DNA from: Parcubacteria group bacterium
GTDB lineage: Bacteria; Patescibacteriota; Minisyncoccia; Phycocordibacterales; WO2-35-19
NCBI GenBank assembly: GCA_012514175.1
Contig: JAAZAU010000009.1
Coordinates: 1-32,282 of the forward strand
Reading direction: 5' to 3'
DNA: 32,282 nucleotides
In this document: one piece after another, positions 23,379 through 31,233 of the stretch
Layout of the letters: every line of letters starts with the position of its first letter
How positions within the stretch are numbered: position 1 is the stretch's first letter
Translations under genes and position numbers: made by a program
Notes under the pieces: generated by a model
What the model was told of the DNA's origin: nothing
Database searches by the model: none
What the model saw: the letters and a program-made list of their open reading frames with translations, nothing else

Positions 23379-24722
23379 ATGGACACTAAGGAACTTTGGG
23401 ACAATGTCCTAACAGAAATAGAATCTTTCGTATCCAAAGCTAATTTTGCGACGTGGTTCAAAGATACAAAAATCTCTGGTTTTGAAGATGGGGTAATTTA
23501 TTTAAGTGTTCCTAACACTTTTGTTCAAGAATGGCTTTTAAAAAAATTTCATAACCTTATATTAAGACTTTTAAGAGAATCTTCAGAATCAATTCTTGCT
23601 TTAGAATACGTTATAAAAGAGGATGTAAAACAAAAAAACCAATATATACCAACAAAATCTTCTTCACCAACTAAAGAACTACCTTTGTCTGAATATTATG
23701 TTAATAAAGAAGATAATTTAAACCCTAGATACACTTTTGAATCCTTTGTGGTTGGTCCATTTAACGAACTTGCTTACGCAGCTGCTCAAGCGGTTATTAA
23801 AAATCCTGGCATAACTTACAATCCCTTCTTTGTATATGGTAATAGTGGTCACGGTAAAACCCATTTAATACAAGCTATAGGTAACGCTGTAAAAGCTATA
23901 GATCCATCAAAAAAAATTTTTTATTTTACTTCTGAAAAGTTTTTAAACGATTATGTAAATTCAGTTCAAACTAATAAAATAGATCAATTTAAAGAAAGAT
24001 ACAGAAAATACGATATGCTTATAATGGATGATGTTCAATTTCTTTCTGGAAAAGAAAAAACTCAAGAAGAACTCTTTCATCTTTTTAATATTATGAAAGA
24101 TAATAATAAGCATATAGTTTTTTCTTGTGATAAACATCCAAATTTTGTAACTGGACTTGAAGATAGGCTTAAATCTCGGTTTGCGGCAGGTATGGTTATA
24201 GATATTCCAGCTCCTGATCATGAATCAAGAGTTGCTATAATAAAATCAAAATGCGCTAGTATAAATCTTTTTATAAGTGATGAAATTGTTGATTATTTAG
24301 CTGATTCAATACGTGGCAACATAAGAGATTTAGAAGGTGTTATAAACCTTATTGTTTGTCAAACAGAAACTAAAAATAAATCTTTAACTTTAAATGAAGT
24401 AAAAGATTTAGTTAAAAACAGTATAAAACAAAAAAAACTTCTTTCTTACAAAGAAGTTGTTAAGATAATTTCTGATTTTTATAAAATTGAAGAAGAATCT
24501 ATTTATAAAAAAACTAGAAAAAAAGAGGTTATAAAACCAAGACAAATAATAATGTATATTTTAAGAGAAGATTTTAATATATCTTATCCATCAATAGGGG
24601 AGAAACTTGGAGGTAGAGATCACACTACAGTTATACATTCTTATGAAAAAATCAAAAAAGAATCAAAAGTTGATATGTTACTTTCAAAAGAGATTCAAGA
24701 AATTCGTTCTATTATTGGTTAA
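23379..24722 (+). CDS. dnaA: Chromosomal replication initiator protein DnaA
   Basis: The 447-residue protein has domain I (LWDNVLTEIESFVSKANFAT, about 6-25), a short linker (about 85-115), and the AAA+ domain with Walker A GNSGHGKTHL (about 154-163) and Walker B MDDVQF (216-221). Domain IV has the DnaA signature GGRDHTTVIHSYEKI near the C-terminus, which reads DnaA boxes. It opens the origin and recruits helicase. Codon use is very AT-rich, more so than neighbouring operons. The ATG at 23379 matches the family start. dnaN follows after 188 bases. Confidence 0.98.
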   Translation: MDTKELWDNVLTEIESFVSKANFATWFKDTKISGFEDGVIYLSVPNTFVQEWLLKKFHNLILRLLRESSESILALEYVIKEDVKQKNQYIPTKSSSPTKELPLSEYYVNKEDNLNPRYTFESFVVGPFNELAYAAAQAVIKNPGITYNPFFVYGNSGHGKTHLIQAIGNAVKAIDPSKKIFYFTSEKFLNDYVNSVQTNKIDQFKERYRKYDMLIMDDVQFLSGKEKTQEELFHLFNIMKDNNKHIVFSCDKHPNFVTGLEDRLKSRFAAGMVIDIPAPDHESRVAIIKSKCASINLFISDEIVDYLADSIRGNIRDLEGVINLIVCQTETKNKSLTLNEVKDLVKNSIKQKKLLSYKEVVKIISDFYKIEEESIYKKTRKKEVIKPRQIIMYILREDFNISYPSIGEKLGGRDHTTVIHSYEKIKKESKVDMLLSKEIQEIRSIIG

Positions 24723-24910
24723 TTAAGTGTGGATTGTGTGTTTATTAATTGTGTAATTTCTGTTTCTAAAAAAATGAATTTAGTAGTATGCTTAAAATAA
24801 TAACCTTGATATAAACAGTTTTTAAAAAATTAATTTTATATTTAACCTTTAAAATAAAGCTAAAACAAAGTAATACACTAATCCACAGTCTTAATATAAA
24901 AAATAAATTT
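24723..24910. other. dnaA-dnaN intergenic region with DnaA-box-like sites
   Basis: This AT-rich gap holds TAATCCACA at 24879-24887 (one mismatch to TTATCCACA) and a weaker CAATCCACA on the minus strand at 24728-24736 (two mismatches). TATAAA-like sequence just before dnaN may be its promoter. No gene or stable hairpin is seen. It may form part of a two-part origin, as in some bacteria, but the evidence is thin. Confidence 0.35.
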
Positions 24911-26008
24911 ATGAAGTTAGAATGTGAAAAATCAAAAATTGAATTAGCTATTCAAAAAGCTTCAAGATTAGCAAACAAACATCTTACTCTTCCAGTTCTT
25001 TCTTGTGTTTATTTAGATGCTCTAGGGGATAAGTTGGTGATTAAATCAACTAATTTAGATTTAGGTGTAGAAATAAAAGTTAAAGTGAAAATAATAGAGA
25101 GAGGTGTGGTAGCTGTGCCGGCCAATATTTTAGTTGGAGTTTTATCTTCTATAAAAGAAAACAATCTTACTTTTGAAAGTGAAGGTGATAATTTAAAGAT
25201 ATATTCTGGTAAAAATTCAGCTACTATAAAATGTATGCCTTATGATGATTTTCCAAGTATTCCAAGATTGGAAGAAGTAAAATCAATAAAAATTAACTCA
25301 AACGATTTAATGTTAGGTTTTAAATCTGTTTGGTATAGTGCTTCAAATTCAAATATAAAACCAGAGCTTTCTAGTGTTTATATATACAAAGGTGATAATA
25401 ATTTAGTTTTTGTGTCAACAGACTCTTTTCGTTTGGCAGAAAAGAAAATAAATACCAAAATTAGTGATGATTTTCCTCAAATTTTAATACCTTATAAAAA
25501 TGTAGCAGAAATAGTAAAATTTTTTGAAGATTATAATGGTGATATTAATATAATTTTTGAAAAAAATCAGGCTGCTTTTATTAATGATGAAATTTATATA
25601 GTTTCAAGATTGATTGACGGTAATTTTCCTGATTATAAACAAATAATACCAAAAACATTTATTACTTCAGCCACCATCTTAAAAAATGATTTTTTAAACT
25701 CATTAAAAGCTTCAAATGTTTTTTCAGATTCATCAAATCAAGTTAAATTAAAAATTGAGGCAAATGATAAATCTCTTAAAGTTGAATCAAAAAATAATGA
25801 TATTGGAGAATATAAAGAATCTATAAACGCTACTGTTTCTGGTGAGGGGATAGAGCTTAATTTTAACAATCGTTATATAGTGGATTGTATGCAATCTATA
25901 CTATCAGAAAGTTTAACACTTAATTTCGCTGGTGTAGGTAAAGCTCTTGTTATAACTGGAGCTACAGATAAAAGTTTCTTATATATAGTGATGCCGATGA
26001 ATCGTTAG
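24911..26008 (+). CDS. dnaN: DNA polymerase III beta sliding clamp
   Basis: The 365-residue protein starts MKLECEKSKIELAIQKASRL and contains KSTNLDLGVEIKVKV, YSGKNSATIKCMPYDDFPSI, DSFRLAEKKI and RLIDGNFPDYKQIIP, ending ATDKSFLYIVMPMNR. These are the three-repeat beta clamp landmarks, including the conserved C-terminal MPM[RN]-type tail. The dimeric ring keeps polymerase on DNA. Length is normal. Very AT-rich like dnaA. A small ORF follows 3 bases after its TAG stop. Confidence 0.98.
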   Translation: MKLECEKSKIELAIQKASRLANKHLTLPVLSCVYLDALGDKLVIKSTNLDLGVEIKVKVKIIERGVVAVPANILVGVLSSIKENNLTFESEGDNLKIYSGKNSATIKCMPYDDFPSIPRLEEVKSIKINSNDLMLGFKSVWYSASNSNIKPELSSVYIYKGDNNLVFVSTDSFRLAEKKINTKISDDFPQILIPYKNVAEIVKFFEDYNGDINIIFEKNQAAFINDEIYIVSRLIDGNFPDYKQIIPKTFITSATILKNDFLNSLKASNVFSDSSNQVKLKIEANDKSLKVESKNNDIGEYKESINATVSGEGIELNFNNRYIVDCMQSILSESLTLNFAGVGKALVITGATDKSFLYIVMPMNR

Positions 26009-26011
26009 TTT

Positions 26012-26260
26012 ATGTTAAATATAGGTAATTTTTTACAAAAATTTTTAAACCTTGAAAAAGATAATAAATTAAAACTATCTTTAATTACTGAATCTATAAA
26101 AGAAATTACAGGTTTAGATTTAACAACAGAAATGCTTGAAATAAAACAAGATAAATTAAAAATAAATTGTAATCCTGTTTTTCGTAATGAAATTTTTATA
26201 CACAAAAACAAAATAGAAGATGTTTTAAAATCTAAAAAAATTTTTCTTAAATTATATTAA
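26012..26260 (+). CDS. Small DUF721/DciA-like protein after dnaN
   Basis: An 82-residue protein, MLNIGNFLQKFLNLEKDNKL..., starting 3 bases after dnaN, so surely co-transcribed. The second half (IKQDKLKINCNPVFRNEIFI then HKNKIEDVL) resembles the core of DUF721/DciA proteins, in which a short KH-like domain assists loading of the replicative helicase; position beside dnaA-dnaN agrees. The match is by eye and weak, so the function is a suggestion only. Its last 4 bases overlap the convergent PBP1A stop. Confidence 0.6.
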   Translation: MLNIGNFLQKFLNLEKDNKLKLSLITESIKEITGLDLTTEMLEIKQDKLKINCNPVFRNEIFIHKNKIEDVLKSKKIFLKLY

Positions 26261-28413
26261 TAATTTATGATAACTGGTTTATCAGCAGAAAGACCGTGTT
26301 CTTGAGCCCAAACCCGAACACTATATTCCCAACGTTCATATTGAGGATCTAAATTAGGGTTCTCAGGATACTCTCCTCTAGGATTATCTTTATCAACCCA
26401 ATTTAAAATAGAATGAACTCCACCAGTAAGCACTGTTTGATTTAAAGTGGAAGTGGCTAACATACCACCTTGCCAAATACCTTGTAATACAGGTTTTAAA
26501 GTATTTTGATCTTCTATTAAAGGTTCTTCAAATTGCTCATTTGGTATTCTTGCTAAAACTTGATCCATAAAAGCTCTCCATATTGGCGCCACAATAAATC
26601 CAGCAACTTTTTTTTGCATTGCAGAGTTATCATTATTTCCTGCCCAAGCTCCCACAGCAATGTTTGGAGTGTATCCCATTATCCAAGCGTCTTTATAATC
26701 GTTAGTAGTTCCTGTTTTTACAGCCACGTCTCTATTAGGAAAATACAAAGCTGAAGTTTGTCCAAACGAAGGTGCTCTAGCAACGTTATCAGAGAGAATA
26801 CTTGAAATTTTTAAAGCAACTTCTTTATCTAAAACTTGTTTTGGATTGGGTTCGTGTTTCTCAAGAGTTTCTCCGGTTTTGTCTTTTATTTCAATAATAG
26901 GAGAAAGGTTGGTTTTTATACCATTGTTAGCAAAAACTCCGTAAGCACCAGTAAGTTCAAGTGGGGTGACTTCGCCGCCTCCAAGCACCAAAGTAAGACC
27001 ATAATTACCTTTATTGTTTATGGATTCAATACCCATATCTCTCGCGAGTCTTATTGATTCATTTAAACCAGCTAAATACAAAACTTTAACCGATGGTATG
27101 TTGAGTGATTGAGCTAAAGCACTTCTTAAAGTTACAGGACCTCTAAAAACCCCATCATAGTTGTCTGGTGCGTAACAACCACCACTCATAGTGAGATTTT
27201 GAGGCGCGCAATTGGTAGAAAATTGAGTTTTTAAGTCAAACACTACTGTTTCTGGAGTGTATCCTTTTAGAAAAGCTTGTGAATAAACGAAGGGTTTAAA
27301 GGTTGACCCTGGTTGTCTTTTAGCGGTAGTTACATTAAAAGCACCATCTATTTCCTTATCAAAATAATCTCTTGAACCAACCATAGTTAAAATTTCTCCA
27401 TTTTTTGGATTTATAGCAACTAAAGCGGCATTTTCAGCATTGAATTTTTCTTTGTTTTCCATTGCGTAATCATAAGCTATTTTTTCTCCTATTGATTGCA
27501 AACTGTAATCTAAAGAGGTTATAACCCTCAAACCACCACTGTCTATCAAATCTGCGCCATATTTTTTATTTATGTAGTCTAAAACATAAAATACAAAATG
27601 AGGAGCTTTAATGCTGGTGTCTCCTTTGTTTATAAAAGTTACCTCCTCTTTTTTTGCGTCATTATATTCTTCATCGTCTATAAAATTATTTTCCAACATT
27701 TCTTTTAGAACTAAGTTTTTTCTGTCATCCAACTTGTCTTTATTTTTTCCGTAAGGGGAATAAAAAGTAGGAGCTTTTGGTAAAGCTGCCAAATAAGCTG
27801 CTTCAGCAAGACTGACATCTTTAGAAGATTTACCAAAGAAAGCTTGACTAGCTTCTTCTACACCATAAATTACACCACCATAAGGTATTTCATTGAGATA
27901 CATTGAAAGGATTTCATCTTTGCTAGCCACTTGTTCTAATTTTACAGCCAACACCCACTCTTTTAGTTTTCTAGAAATAAGTTTTTCTGAAGTTAATAAT
28001 GAATTTTTAACAACTTGTTGAGTGATAGTAGAACCTCCTTGGCTAAAATTCAAAGAAAGCATATTTACTAATACAGCTCTAAAAAAAGATAAAGGTTGAA
28101 CACCACGATGTTCATAAAATTCTCTATCTTCTATGGCAATAGTGGCATTTTTTATATTTCTGGATATTTCTTCTATTGGCACAGTGCTTCTTCTTTCGTT
28201 GCCTCCAGTATCGTAAAGAAGAATTTCTCCCGTTCGGTCGTATATTTTGGTTGATTCTATAACTCTCCTTTCTCTGATTGATTCCAGAGTAGGCACTTTA
28301 AACGTGCTTATCCAAACTAAAGATACAGCACTGATTATAAAAAAAGCTGAAAAAACCAACATTATCAATGTTTTGATAGAAAACCTGTTCTTTTTAAAGA
28401 ATTTTTTTACCAT
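26257..28413 (-). CDS. Class A penicillin-binding protein (PBP1A-like)
   Basis: The 718-residue bifunctional enzyme has a membrane anchor (about 14-36). The GT51 glycosyltransferase domain shows EDREFYEHRG (catalytic E95), GGSTITQQVVKN (127-138) and KLKEWVLAVKLE. The transpeptidase domain has the nucleophile in PGSTFKPFVYS (S370, STFK), SLN (436-438) and KTG (566-568). It polymerises glycan strands and cross-links stem peptides outside the membrane. Length fits class A PBPs. A terminator-like hairpin lies between it and the upstream acidic-protein gene, so it probably has its own promoter. It pairs functionally with the LysM/M23 and M15-like hydrolases encoded elsewhere in the window. Confidence 0.96.
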   Translation of the reverse strand: MVKKFFKKNRFSIKTLIMLVFSAFFIISAVSLVWISTFKVPTLESIRERRVIESTKIYDRTGEILLYDTGGNERRSTVPIEEISRNIKNATIAIEDREFYEHRGVQPLSFFRAVLVNMLSLNFSQGGSTITQQVVKNSLLTSEKLISRKLKEWVLAVKLEQVASKDEILSMYLNEIPYGGVIYGVEEASQAFFGKSSKDVSLAEAAYLAALPKAPTFYSPYGKNKDKLDDRKNLVLKEMLENNFIDDEEYNDAKKEEVTFINKGDTSIKAPHFVFYVLDYINKKYGADLIDSGGLRVITSLDYSLQSIGEKIAYDYAMENKEKFNAENAALVAINPKNGEILTMVGSRDYFDKEIDGAFNVTTAKRQPGSTFKPFVYSQAFLKGYTPETVVFDLKTQFSTNCAPQNLTMSGGCYAPDNYDGVFRGPVTLRSALAQSLNIPSVKVLYLAGLNESIRLARDMGIESINNKGNYGLTLVLGGGEVTPLELTGAYGVFANNGIKTNLSPIIEIKDKTGETLEKHEPNPKQVLDKEVALKISSILSDNVARAPSFGQTSALYFPNRDVAVKTGTTNDYKDAWIMGYTPNIAVGAWAGNNDNSAMQKKVAGFIVAPIWRAFMDQVLARIPNEQFEEPLIEDQNTLKPVLQGIWQGGMLATSTLNQTVLTGGVHSILNWVDKDNPRGEYPENPNLDPQYERWEYSVRVWAQEHGLSADKPVIINY

Positions 28414-28460
28414 TCTTATATTCTATGTTAAAAAATGAAATTTTGGTAGGGGAAAATAAA

Positions 28461-28496
28461 AATCCACCGAAATTTTTGGTGGATTTTTATTTTTTA
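28461..28496 (-). terminator. Bidirectional-looking Rho-independent terminator
   Basis: Arms 28461-28468 and 28478-28485 form an 8-bp stem (AATCCACC with GGTGGATT), flanked by A-runs on one side and T-runs on the other, so a U-tail is made in both directions. On the minus strand it follows the acidic-protein gene, whose stop is 17 bases upstream, and lies before PBP1A. Confidence 0.8.
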
Positions 28497-28512
28497 AAGA
28501 AGTCTACAAAAC

Positions 28513-28692
28513 TTATTCATCATCTTCTTCAAACTCGTCTTCGTCTTCCTCATCCTCTTCTTCACCATCTTCTTCAACTTCATCCTCATCGTCTCCTGTT
28601 ATCTCCTCATCTTCTTCATCTTCCTCATCTCCTAAATCTGATAAATCTAACTCTTCATCGTTTTCATTTTCATCTTTATATTCGTCGTCCAT
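28513..28692 (-). CDS. Hyper-acidic 59-residue protein
   Basis: Minus-strand translation gives MDDEYKDENENDEELDLSDL and then an almost unbroken run of Asp/Glu with only a few Gly, Ile, Thr, Val and Phe; about 70% of residues are D or E. It has one clean ATG, a TAA stop and a TATAAT box ten bases upstream. A Rho-independent terminator follows 17 bases on. A coding reading is supported by this complete gene architecture. Composition resembles the acidic tail of the RNA polymerase delta subunit or nucleic-acid mimics, but the folded domain of delta is absent. Function unknown. Confidence 0.7.
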   Translation of the reverse strand: MDDEYKDENENDEELDLSDLGDEEDEEDEEITGDDEDEVEEDGEEEDEEDEDEFEEDDE

Positions 28693-28702
28693 ATTTTTTA
28701 AA

Positions 28703-28740
28703 ATTATACTTTTTAATTATTACCATCTAAATAATGGTAA
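28703..28740 (-). promoter_or_regulatory. Promoter of the acidic-protein gene with overlapping palindrome
   Basis: TATAAT on the minus strand (28703-28708) lies ten bases before the ATG at 28692. A 7-bp palindrome with a 7-base loop (TTACCAT at 28720-28726 and ATGGTAA at 28734-28740) covers the expected -35 region. It could be an operator or a weak ruvC terminator; it has no U-tail, which favours an operator. Confidence 0.4.
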
Positions 28741-28781
28741 GCTACTTTTTATCATACTCAAAAATTTTTGCAATAATACTA

Positions 28782-29285
28782 TTAAACTTCTGTGGATAGT
28801 GAAATAGCTGAGCAGGTGAGGGCTATAGCAATAGCGTCGTATTCATCATCGTGTCTTTTTTGTTCCTTAACTGTTTGAGGTAATTTAACTAACTTTTTAA
28901 CCATACTAATTACTTGTTTTTTGTCACTCTTGCCGTAGCCTGTGATGGCTAATTTTATTTGGTTGGGATTAAATTCTCTCAAGATAACATTTTGTCTAGC
29001 CACTTCTAAAAGTATGACACCGCGAGCTTCTGCTACTTGTAGCGCGGTTTTTTTATTTTTACTCCAAAGTAGTGTCTCAACAGCTACTTGTTCGGGTTTA
29101 TATTTTTTAATTATCTCTTTGATTTTCTCTCCTATAGTTAAAAGTCTTTGAGAATGGGGGAGTTTGGCGTCCGTTTCTAAACATTCAGAGTAAACCAAAA
29201 CAGGATTACCTTTACTTTTTTCAATTACGGCCAAACCTATACGACCATAACCAGGATCTATTCCAAGAATAATTTTATTCTGCAT
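28782..29285 (-). CDS. ruvC: Holliday junction endonuclease RuvC
   Basis: A 167-residue protein: MQNKIILGIDPGYGRIGLAV has the catalytic D10, VAVETLLW gives E70, and HDDEYDAIAIA gives D147/D150. These four acidic residues bind the metals that cut Holliday junctions symmetrically. The ATG at 29285 is chosen for family homology; the longer frame to 29330 lies inside yebC. It overlaps the yebC 3' end by 11 bases, so translation is coupled. Confidence 0.95.
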   Translation of the reverse strand: MQNKIILGIDPGYGRIGLAVIEKSKGNPVLVYSECLETDAKLPHSQRLLTIGEKIKEIIKKYKPEQVAVETLLWSKNKKTALQVAEARGVILLEVARQNVILREFNPNQIKLAITGYGKSDKKQVISMVKKLVKLPQTVKEQKRHDDEYDAIAIALTCSAISLSTEV

Positions 29286-29808
29286 TGGTGAAAACTTCTT
29301 GAACCTCATCGTTTTCTTCAAGTTCTTCAATGAGGATGTTTAATTTCTCTCCATCTTCGTCTGAAATGGGGGTAGTGTTTTTTGGTGACCAACCCGAACC
29401 AATTTGTTTTTCAAAAGCCCAAGAGGCTGAACCTGGTGTAGCCAATTCAAAACCGTTTTTAGAAAGAATATGTTTTATTTCTTGAGCTGCTTTGTTGCGG
29501 TTCTCTGTTAAGGCTTCAATAATAAGCGCGCAACCTCCTGGCCCGTAAGCTTCATAAGTGATTTGTTCCATTTCACCGCTTTCACCCCCAACACCCTTTT
29601 TTATCGCTCTTTCAATGTTGTCGTTTGGCACATTAGCTTCTCTGGCTTTTTCAATAGCGGTTCGCAAGCCGGGAGAATTAACATCACCCTTAGCTTTTTT
29701 TGATTCTACAGTGATGAAACGCACCAATTTCCCAAAAATTTTACTTTTTTGAGCATCAGTAACAGCTTTTTTATTTTTAATTTTTGACCATTTATTATGT
29801 CCCGCCAT
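29275..29808 (-). CDS. YebC/PmpR-family protein, shortened
   Basis: The 177-residue protein starts MAGHNKWSKIKNKKAVTDAQ and contains YEAYGPGGCALIIEALTENR followed by NKAAQEIKHIL, the YebC/TACO1 core. YebC proteins are usually about 240 residues. Here the chain runs from ASWAFEKQ almost directly to the final helix (GEKLNILIEELEENDEVQEV), so about 60 residues of the middle/third domain are missing. In other bacteria the family acts as DNA-binding regulator or in translation of proline-rich stretches. The start, 12 bases after the ruvB stop, and overlap with ruvC give ruvB-yebC-ruvC in one unit. Confidence 0.93.
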   Translation of the reverse strand: MAGHNKWSKIKNKKAVTDAQKSKIFGKLVRFITVESKKAKGDVNSPGLRTAIEKAREANVPNDNIERAIKKGVGGESGEMEQITYEAYGPGGCALIIEALTENRNKAAQEIKHILSKNGFELATPGSASWAFEKQIGSGWSPKNTTPISDEDGEKLNILIEELEENDEVQEVFTNAE

Positions 29809-29820
29809 ATTACATACAAG

Positions 29821-30873
29821 TTACAATAATTTTTTTTGTTTGTCTTCTGGAAAATCTAAACCCAGATGTTTGTAAGCCCGTTCGGTTAGTGTTCGTCCAC
29901 GAGGGGTGCGCTCCAAAAAACCTAATTGTAAAAGGTAGGGCTCGTGAAATTCTTCTATTGTGTTTTCTTCTTCTGCTAAAGAGGCTGCTAAAGTATTAAG
30001 CCCAACCGGACCACCTTTAAATTTTGAAGCGATGGTTTGAAGGAGTTTTATATCCGAAGCGTTTAGTCCTATATAATCTATACCCAAAAGCTCAAAAGCT
30101 TCACTTGCCATTCTTTCGTCAATGTCTTTTTTTTGAACCTGAGCATAGTCTCTAGCTCTTTTTAAAAGATAATTGGCGGTGCGGGGGGTAAAACGACTTC
30201 TTTTAGCAATAGAACTGGCAGCGGTGTCGTCTAGAGAAACCCCCAAGATTTTAGCGGAGCGTTTGATAATTTTTACAATTTCTTCTTCGTTGTAAAATTC
30301 TAAACGGAAAACCCCACCAGAAAATCTAGAACGTAAAGGTGAAGAAAGCATAGCTAGTTTGGTGGTGGCGCCAATTAAAGTAAAAGGTGGTAATTCTAGT
30401 TGAATAGTTCTGGCTGAAGGACCTTTACCCAAAATAATATCTAAAGACCCGGATTCCATAGCGGGGTAGAGCACTTCTTCAATTGTTTTGTTTAATCTGT
30501 GAATCTCGTCTATAAAAAGAATGTCTCCAGGGGAAAGGTTTGTTAGTATTGAAGCCAAGTCACCAACTTTTTCAATGGCTGGTCCCGAAGTGTTGCGCAT
30601 TTGACTCGCGGTTTCTTTCGCTATAAGATGTGCCAGTGTGGTTTTACCAAGTCCTGGCGGCCCATAAAACAAAAGGTGTTCTGGTGGGTGGTTGCGTTCT
30701 TTAGCGGCAGAAAGCAAAATCTTTAGATTTTGCTTTATATTTTCTTGACCAATGTATTCGTCCCATTTTGAAGGGCGCAAAGTTTGATCAAGAAAATCAA
30801 AATCTCCATTTGAGATATCGTCGTCTATATGAACAGAGCCAGGTTTAGGTTTTTTAGTGTTGTTCCTTGACAT
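29821..30873 (-). CDS. ruvB: Holliday junction branch-migration ATPase RuvB
   Basis: The 350-residue AAA+ protein has FYGPPGLGKTTLAHL (Walker A, about 71-78), LFIDEIHRL (Walker B, D122), ATTKLAMLSSPLRSRF (sensor/arginine-finger region) and a C-terminal winged helix, ending in PRGRTLTERAYKHLGLDFP. As a hexamer with RuvA it drives branch migration. RuvC is encoded nearby, but ruvA is not in the window. It is divergent from the structured RNA element; its start is only 14 bases from that element's -10 box. Confidence 0.97.
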   Translation of the reverse strand: MSRNNTKKPKPGSVHIDDDISNGDFDFLDQTLRPSKWDEYIGQENIKQNLKILLSAAKERNHPPEHLLFYGPPGLGKTTLAHLIAKETASQMRNTSGPAIEKVGDLASILTNLSPGDILFIDEIHRLNKTIEEVLYPAMESGSLDIILGKGPSARTIQLELPPFTLIGATTKLAMLSSPLRSRFSGGVFRLEFYNEEEIVKIIKRSAKILGVSLDDTAASSIAKRSRFTPRTANYLLKRARDYAQVQKKDIDERMASEAFELLGIDYIGLNASDIKLLQTIASKFKGGPVGLNTLAASLAEEENTIEEFHEPYLLQLGFLERTPRGRTLTERAYKHLGLDFPEDKQKKLL

Positions 30874-30886
30874 AATATGTGCTATA

Positions 30887-30895
30887 TGATATACT
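30887..30895 (+). promoter_or_regulatory. Extended -10 promoter for the structured RNA element
   Basis: TGATATACT lies on the plus strand just beyond the ruvB start, giving a transcription start near 30902. The same bases read on the minus strand (AGTATATCA) are AT-rich enough to serve ruvB, so the two promoters may overlap. Confidence 0.5.
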
Positions 30896-30901
30896 TATGT
30901 G

Positions 30902-31163
30902 TGAGTTTGAAATTTAAATATTGGAGACACAAATCTCTAAACAGCATTTCGTTTTTCGAGATTAGACATTAAATCAAGGGAGAACCGGTACCGTTCTGTT
31001 CAGGAGGGCCACTAGTTCTTTCCTCAGAGTAATGTTTTGCTTTTGGTTTAATTACTGAAAGTGCTGTTTAGAGATTTGTATCCCTAATTACTCTATATCT
31101 AATTCCCATTATTCACAAAAGCCCTCTCGGAGCAATTTTTTTTGTGAATAACTTTTTTATTTC
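30902..31163 (+). ncRNA. Candidate structured non-coding RNA, family unknown
   Basis: No coding frame fits. A long outer helix pairs 30929-30946 with 31062-31079 (18 bp perfect), extended inward by TTTC with GAAA and outward by several pairs. Inside, 30968-30977 pairs with 31043-31052 (10 bp with one G-U). Two small hairpins sit in the centre: AGAAC with GTTCT (30981-30997), and AGGA with TCCT (31002-31024). An extended -10 box precedes it and a hairpin with U-run follows, giving an RNA of about 260 bases or a processed core of about 160. The rod shape recalls 6S or SRP RNA, but I see none of the SRP helix-8, tmRNA or RNase P conserved motifs on this strand. A MITE-like inverted repeat is the alternative. 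Confidence 0.6.
31109..31163 (+). terminator. Rho-independent terminator after the structured RNA
   Basis: Arms 31109-31120 and 31140-31151 form a perfect 12-bp stem, TTATTCACAAAA with its complement, capped by a GC-richer loop. CTTTTTTATTT follows on the plus strand. The U-run is on the plus side only, which gives the element its direction. Confidence 0.7.
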
Positions 31164-31233
31164 AACAAACTAGAGACAAAACAAAATTTTATTTTTATTT
31201 TGTTTAAATAAAGTTAATAAAATACACAGTGTT

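Noticed and set aside
28425-28730. A 101-residue plus-strand frame rich in Leu, His and Pro
   Set aside because: It is the antisense of the acidic-protein gene; its odd composition mirrors GAA/GAT codons, and it crosses a terminator hairpin.
30926-31082. Minus-strand reading of the structured element as RNase P RNA (GAGGAAAG and ACAGAAC motifs)
   Set aside because: The two motifs are only about 25 bases apart, far too close for RNase P P4, and promoter and U-run indicate the plus strand.
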